A stretch of DNA of 53,792 nt from Modestobacter muralis (lineage in GTDB: Bacteria > Actinomycetota > Actinomycetes > Mycobacteriales > Geodermatophilaceae). Positions 50,687 through 53,792 of the stretch are shown here, one piece after another (position 1 is the stretch's first letter; the number at the start of each line of letters is the position of its first letter). The notes below the pieces were generated by a model that saw nothing but the letters and a program-made list of their open reading frames with translations, did not search any database and was not told the origin of the DNA. Position numbers and translations under genes: made by a program. The DNA lies in the NCBI RefSeq assembly GCF_010682105.1, contig NZ_JAAGWH010000064.1, positions 1 through 53,792 on the forward strand, read 5' to 3'.

Positions 50687-53299
50687 ATGCCGCTCGCGGA
50701 ACTAGAGGCTGTAGGTGACAGCGGCCTCCCCGCTCTCCGCACATGCGATGTCTGCGTCGTCGGAACCGGTCCGGCGGGAGCGACGCTCGCCCGGGAACTT
50801 TCCGGTTCGGGGCTTCAAGTCACCGTTCTCGAGAGTGGGGGCTCAGCGCGAACCGACCGCGCCGACGCACTCAACGAGGTGGAGAACGTGGGTCGGCCGC
50901 GCGCTGAGGATCAGTGGGCGGTGCGCAACCGGGTGCTTGGGGGTAGCTCCCACACCTGGGGTGGGCGCTGTGCTCCTTTTGATGACGTCGACTTCGCCGA
51001 GCGTTCTTGGATACCCGGCTCCGGCTGGCCCTTCGGCCGAGAAGAGCTCGACCCCTACTTGGACCGAGCGGCGTCCCACCTCGGCTTGGTCGTGGGCACC
51101 GGCTTCGAGGACGACAACTTCTGGGCACTGGCCGGCCGTCCGCGACCGGCCCGGGATCCGGATCCCGAGCTGCTGAGGTCCTTCTTCTGGCAGTTCAGCC
51201 GAGACAGCGACGAGTCCTATCCCTTCGAGTACATGCGTTTCGGCCGCAGCTTGGCCCGGCGGGTCGGCCCAAATGTCACTGTGGTGACTGGCGCGACGGT
51301 CGTCCGAGTCGACCCGGTGGACTCCGGTCGCACCGTGCGGTCGGTCGAGTACGTCGGGCCGGACGGGCGGCGGCGGACGCTGACCGCCGCGACTGTCGTC
51401 CTCGCCGCTGGCGGCATCGAGAACGCCCGGATCCTGCTCTCATCGGACACTGTGACTCCCGACGGGCTGGGCAACGACCATGGGCGGGTGGGCCGCTACC
51501 TCATGGACCACCCCCGTGGCCTGCTCGCTTCCTTTGACCTGGCCGGCACCGGAGAGCTGCAAAAGCGGCTGGGCCGCTACAACGTCCGGGGCCGCATGTT
51601 TCGAGCTGGCTACCGACTGAGCCCGGCGGTGCAGGAGGCCGAGGGTCTGCTCAACTGCGCTGCCTGGCTCGGCGAGGAGTTGGCGGACGACGACCCTTGG
51701 GCAGCGTTGCGCCGGTTGGCCGGTGGCAAGCCGCGACTACCGGACGACGCGGTCGCGCTGAGCGGAAATCTCGGGTTCCTGGCCCGCGGAGCTCGGGACT
51801 ACTTCATCGAGCGCAATGGCGTACCGCGCAAGCTGAGCGCATTGCAGCTGCTCGGCATGGTCGAGCAGCGACCGGACGCCGACAGCAGGGTGACGCTGTC
51901 GGAGCGCCGCGACGCGTTCGGGGTTCGGTTGCCGCGCATCGATTGGCGGGTGCACCCCGACGAGCCGCGCACCATGCGGCGGATGGCAGAGCTAGTCGCC
52001 CAGGAGATCACCCGGCTGGGGCTGCCCGCGCCAACGCTTCAGGAGTGGGTGCGTGACGGCGCGGACTTCCCGCCCGCCGTCATCGACGTCGCCCACCCGA
52101 CCGGCACCACCCGGATGGCCGTCGACCCTGCCACTGGAGTGGTCGATGCGAACTGCCAGGTTCACGGCGTCGCGGGGCTTTACGTCGCGGGCAGCTCGGT
52201 GTTCCCAACCGCTGGACACTGCAACCCGACGCACATGATCGTTGCGATGGCGATCCGGTTGGCCGACCACCTCAAGGACGTGCTCGTCAGGACCTCCGTT
52301 CCCCAGGTTCCGCGCGGCCGGACCCTCACCGTCCTGCTCACCGGGGGCACCGGACGGATCGGCCGAGTCGTCCTAGGCGATCTGGTGGCGCGCGGCTACC
52401 GCGTGCGGGCCACTACCTCCCGGCAACCGCCGGAGGATCATCGTCCGGAGGTCGAGTGGGTCGAGTTCGACCTCCTCGAGGCGAGCGCGTCAGCCCTCGA
52501 CGAACTCGTCGCCGGGTGTGACGCCGTGGTCCACTTGGCGGCTGAGATCGGCCAGCAGGATCGCATGCAACGGCTGAACGTCGAGGCCACCCGGCTGCTC
52601 GCGGAGGCGGTCGAGCGGGCTGGTGTACGCAGCTTCACCTACACCAGCACTGTCTCGGTCTATGGCAGCGGCCGTCACCGGACTGCAACGGAGGACTCCG
52701 CAGTGCTGACGGTCGACCATGACGTGCCCGCCGAGTATTGGGCGCTGGACTACGTTCGCGAGTACGGGCGGACCAAGCTCGCCGGTGAACTCGCGCTGCG
52801 CGAGGTGGCTCGGCACGCGCGCTACACGGTGTTCCGGCCCGCCGTGGTGGTGGATGTCGATGACCTCGTCGCCATTCGAGACTGGGGGCGTGGCAAGCGG
52901 GTGCTGGCCGCTCATCGCCACGCCCACCACGTCTACGTCCGTGACGTTGCTGAGGCCGTGGCCTGGTCGGTCGAGCGGTCACTGGCCGGAGTCGGGGAGC
53001 CGGGTGTGACGATCTACAACCTGGCCGAGGACGACGTCCCCGAGCCGACCCACGCGCAGTTCTTGAAGCGGGCGCACGCGGTCAGTGGCGACCCGCGGTT
53101 CCGGGTGCTCCCGGTTCCCGGGGCCGCCGACTGGCTGCACGACTTCCTGCGGTTCCGGCGCTCGCCGTTCCGCAAGCCTCTGTGGCGGATGCGCTTCCCC
53201 AGCGACCGGCTGCAGGCCGCCGGCTTCACGCCGCGGTACGGCATGGCGCATGCGCAGAACGAGGCGCTGGACCGCATCCGCCTGGATGCCGGGCGCTGA
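50687..53299 (+). CDS. GMC oxidoreductase fused to NAD-dependent epimerase/dehydratase, 870 aa
   Basis: Residues 1-540 form a GMC flavoenzyme: CDVCVVGTGPAGATLARELS binds FAD, LGGSSHTWGGRCAPFD and VLAAGGIENARILL are family segments, and AHPTGTTRMAVDP, YVAGSSVFPTAGHCNPTHMI give the C-terminal FAD and active-site region. From about 545 an extended SDR starts with TVLLTGGTGRIGRVVLGDLV (NAD site), has FTYTSTVSVYGSG (Ser) and YGRTKLAGELAL (Tyr-x3-Lys), and runs to the end. The two could act in sequence on a sugar or sterol-like alcohol. AGGAG precedes ATG 50687. Base use is less GC-rich than its neighbours, and duplicated SGNH genes flank it, pointing to acquisition. Confidence 0.88.
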   Translation: MPLAELEAVGDSGLPALRTCDVCVVGTGPAGATLARELSGSGLQVTVLESGGSARTDRADALNEVENVGRPRAEDQWAVRNRVLGGSSHTWGGRCAPFDDVDFAERSWIPGSGWPFGREELDPYLDRAASHLGLVVGTGFEDDNFWALAGRPRPARDPDPELLRSFFWQFSRDSDESYPFEYMRFGRSLARRVGPNVTVVTGATVVRVDPVDSGRTVRSVEYVGPDGRRRTLTAATVVLAAGGIENARILLSSDTVTPDGLGNDHGRVGRYLMDHPRGLLASFDLAGTGELQKRLGRYNVRGRMFRAGYRLSPAVQEAEGLLNCAAWLGEELADDDPWAALRRLAGGKPRLPDDAVALSGNLGFLARGARDYFIERNGVPRKLSALQLLGMVEQRPDADSRVTLSERRDAFGVRLPRIDWRVHPDEPRTMRRMAELVAQEITRLGLPAPTLQEWVRDGADFPPAVIDVAHPTGTTRMAVDPATGVVDANCQVHGVAGLYVAGSSVFPTAGHCNPTHMIVAMAIRLADHLKDVLVRTSVPQVPRGRTLTVLLTGGTGRIGRVVLGDLVARGYRVRATTSRQPPEDHRPEVEWVEFDLLEASASALDELVAGCDAVVHLAAEIGQQDRMQRLNVEATRLLAEAVERAGVRSFTYTSTVSVYGSGRHRTATEDSAVLTVDHDVPAEYWALDYVREYGRTKLAGELALREVARHARYTVFRPAVVVDVDDLVAIRDWGRGKRVLAAHRHAHHVYVRDVAEAVAWSVERSLAGVGEPGVTIYNLAEDDVPEPTHAQFLKRAHAVSGDPRFRVLPVPGAADWLHDFLRFRRSPFRKPLWRMRFPSDRLQAAGFTPRYGMAHAQNEALDRIRLDAGR

Positions 53300-53382
53300 G
53301 CGGCGTGGGCGCCGGACAAGTGCTGTGGTCGATGTTCTAGATGTTCCAGGACGCCGATGACAGCGCCTACGCTGGTCTGCGC

Positions 53383-53398
53383 CCGCGGCACTCCGCGG
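53383..53398. terminator. Short hairpin between GMC-SDR and SGNH copy 2
   Basis: Two CCGCGG palindromes separated by CACT. This is a weak terminator candidate for the convergent pair. Confidence 0.35.
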
Positions 53399-53438
53399 CG
53401 GTTCCTAGCAGTCGTCGGCCGGCTTGCTGGTCCCGTCG

Positions 53439-53792
53439 GTGCGGTCATGGACTCCGTAGGACGGCGATGACCCGGTCGGCGATGAGGCGGTACCCGGCGT
53501 CCCCAGGGTTGGCGTCCGCCTGGCCGGACCGGTGGTTGGCCGGGTCGGCGTACAGGTCGGAGAGCTGGACGAACCGGCCGCCCACCGACTCGCAGCCGGC
53601 CCCGATGGCGTCGTCGTAGGCGACCGTCTCCGGCCGGGAGGGGGGCTGCCAGACCCCGAGGCAGAGCAGCAGTGCCTCCGGGTAGCGGTCCCGCAGCCCG
53701 GCCAGCCGGTCGCGGTACGACGCCGCGAACCGGGCCGCCGGCACCGCCTCCCAGTCGTTGGTGCCGAGCTCGACGACGACGGCATCGGTCCG
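53439..53792. repeat. Long direct repeat, copy 2
   Basis: Partner of 49693-50046, with scattered substitutions. It reaches the window edge, so its full length is unknown. Confidence 0.9.
53445..53792 (-). CDS. SGNH-hydrolase-fold protein, copy 2 (partial)
   Basis: Only the C-terminal 115 residues are inside the window. They closely match the 49699-50271 product: VVVELGTN, DRLAGLRDRYPEALLLCLGV, and QADANPGDAGYRLIADRV, again with Asn in place of the catalytic His. Whether this copy keeps the Ser nucleophile cannot be seen. It is convergent with the GMC-SDR gene. The two SGNH copies are in the same orientation, so the intervening DNA is bounded by direct repeats. Confidence 0.8.
   Translation of the reverse strand, partial: RTDAVVVELGTNDWEAVPAARFAASYRDRLAGLRDRYPEALLLCLGVWQPPSRPETVAYDDAIGAGCESVGGRFVQLSDLYADPANHRSGQADANPGDAGYRLIADRVIAVLRSP

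Overview
The window is very GC-rich throughout, with GTG used about as often as ATG as a start codon and many 4-nt GTGA/ATGA gene overlaps. It carries glucosyl-3-phosphoglycerate synthase, a mycobacterial-type MenB and a formate dehydrogenase whose selenocysteine codon is UAG instead of UGA. UAG-encoded selenocysteine has been reported for Geodermatophilus and Blastococcus (Mukai et al. 2016), so I read this as a chromosomal segment of a Geodermatophilaceae actinomycete.

Layout. 1-9.3 kb: housekeeping and small enzymes (PHP phosphoesterase, NIPSNAP, VOC, Nudix, endonuclease/exonuclease/phosphatase protein, MenB, two TetR regulators, DUF5946-like protein, HAD hydrolase, GpgS). 9.5-14.3 kb: an LGFP-repeat L,D-transpeptidase gene broken by one extra G, and an MBL hydrolase/DedA/membrane phosphodiesterase operon. 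14.3-22.1 kb: a SipW-type signal peptidase fused to a LamG module, its TasA/CalY-like partner, and two coupled GGDEF-EAL membrane proteins with reciprocal active-site decay. 22.2-28.3 kb: a small Cys-rich frame that seems to start at ATC, then the three-gene formate dehydrogenase operon with the recoded UAG and a bSECIS-like hairpin. 28.4-42.8 kb: an exopolysaccharide locus (acetyltransferase, five glycosyltransferases, large membrane protein, flippase, GH16 lipoprotein, secreted PIG-L deacetylase with sugar-binding modules). 43-48.2 kb: two D-Ala-D-Ala-ligase-like ATP-grasp enzymes, a membrane-anchored MurF-like ligase and an alpha/beta hydrolase, with a degenerate GGDEF protein among them. 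48.4 kb to the end: an acyltransferase-3 protein, then two near-identical SGNH genes in direct repeat flanking a GMC oxidoreductase-SDR fusion gene of visibly different base composition.

How it fits together. Four sites match the actinobacterial FliA/WhiG-type promoter pattern CTCAA(G/C)-N15-GCCGA. They precede the TasA-like/SipW operon, the acetyltransferase that opens the polysaccharide locus, the large polysaccharide membrane protein, and the degenerate GGDEF gene. This suggests that matrix protein export, polysaccharide synthesis and c-di-GMP-type signalling are linked to the developmental/motility sigma factor. Several other genes have a -10 hexamer only 6-7 nt before the start codon, as expected for leaderless mRNAs. 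All functional statements come from reading motifs; no searches or folding programs were run.
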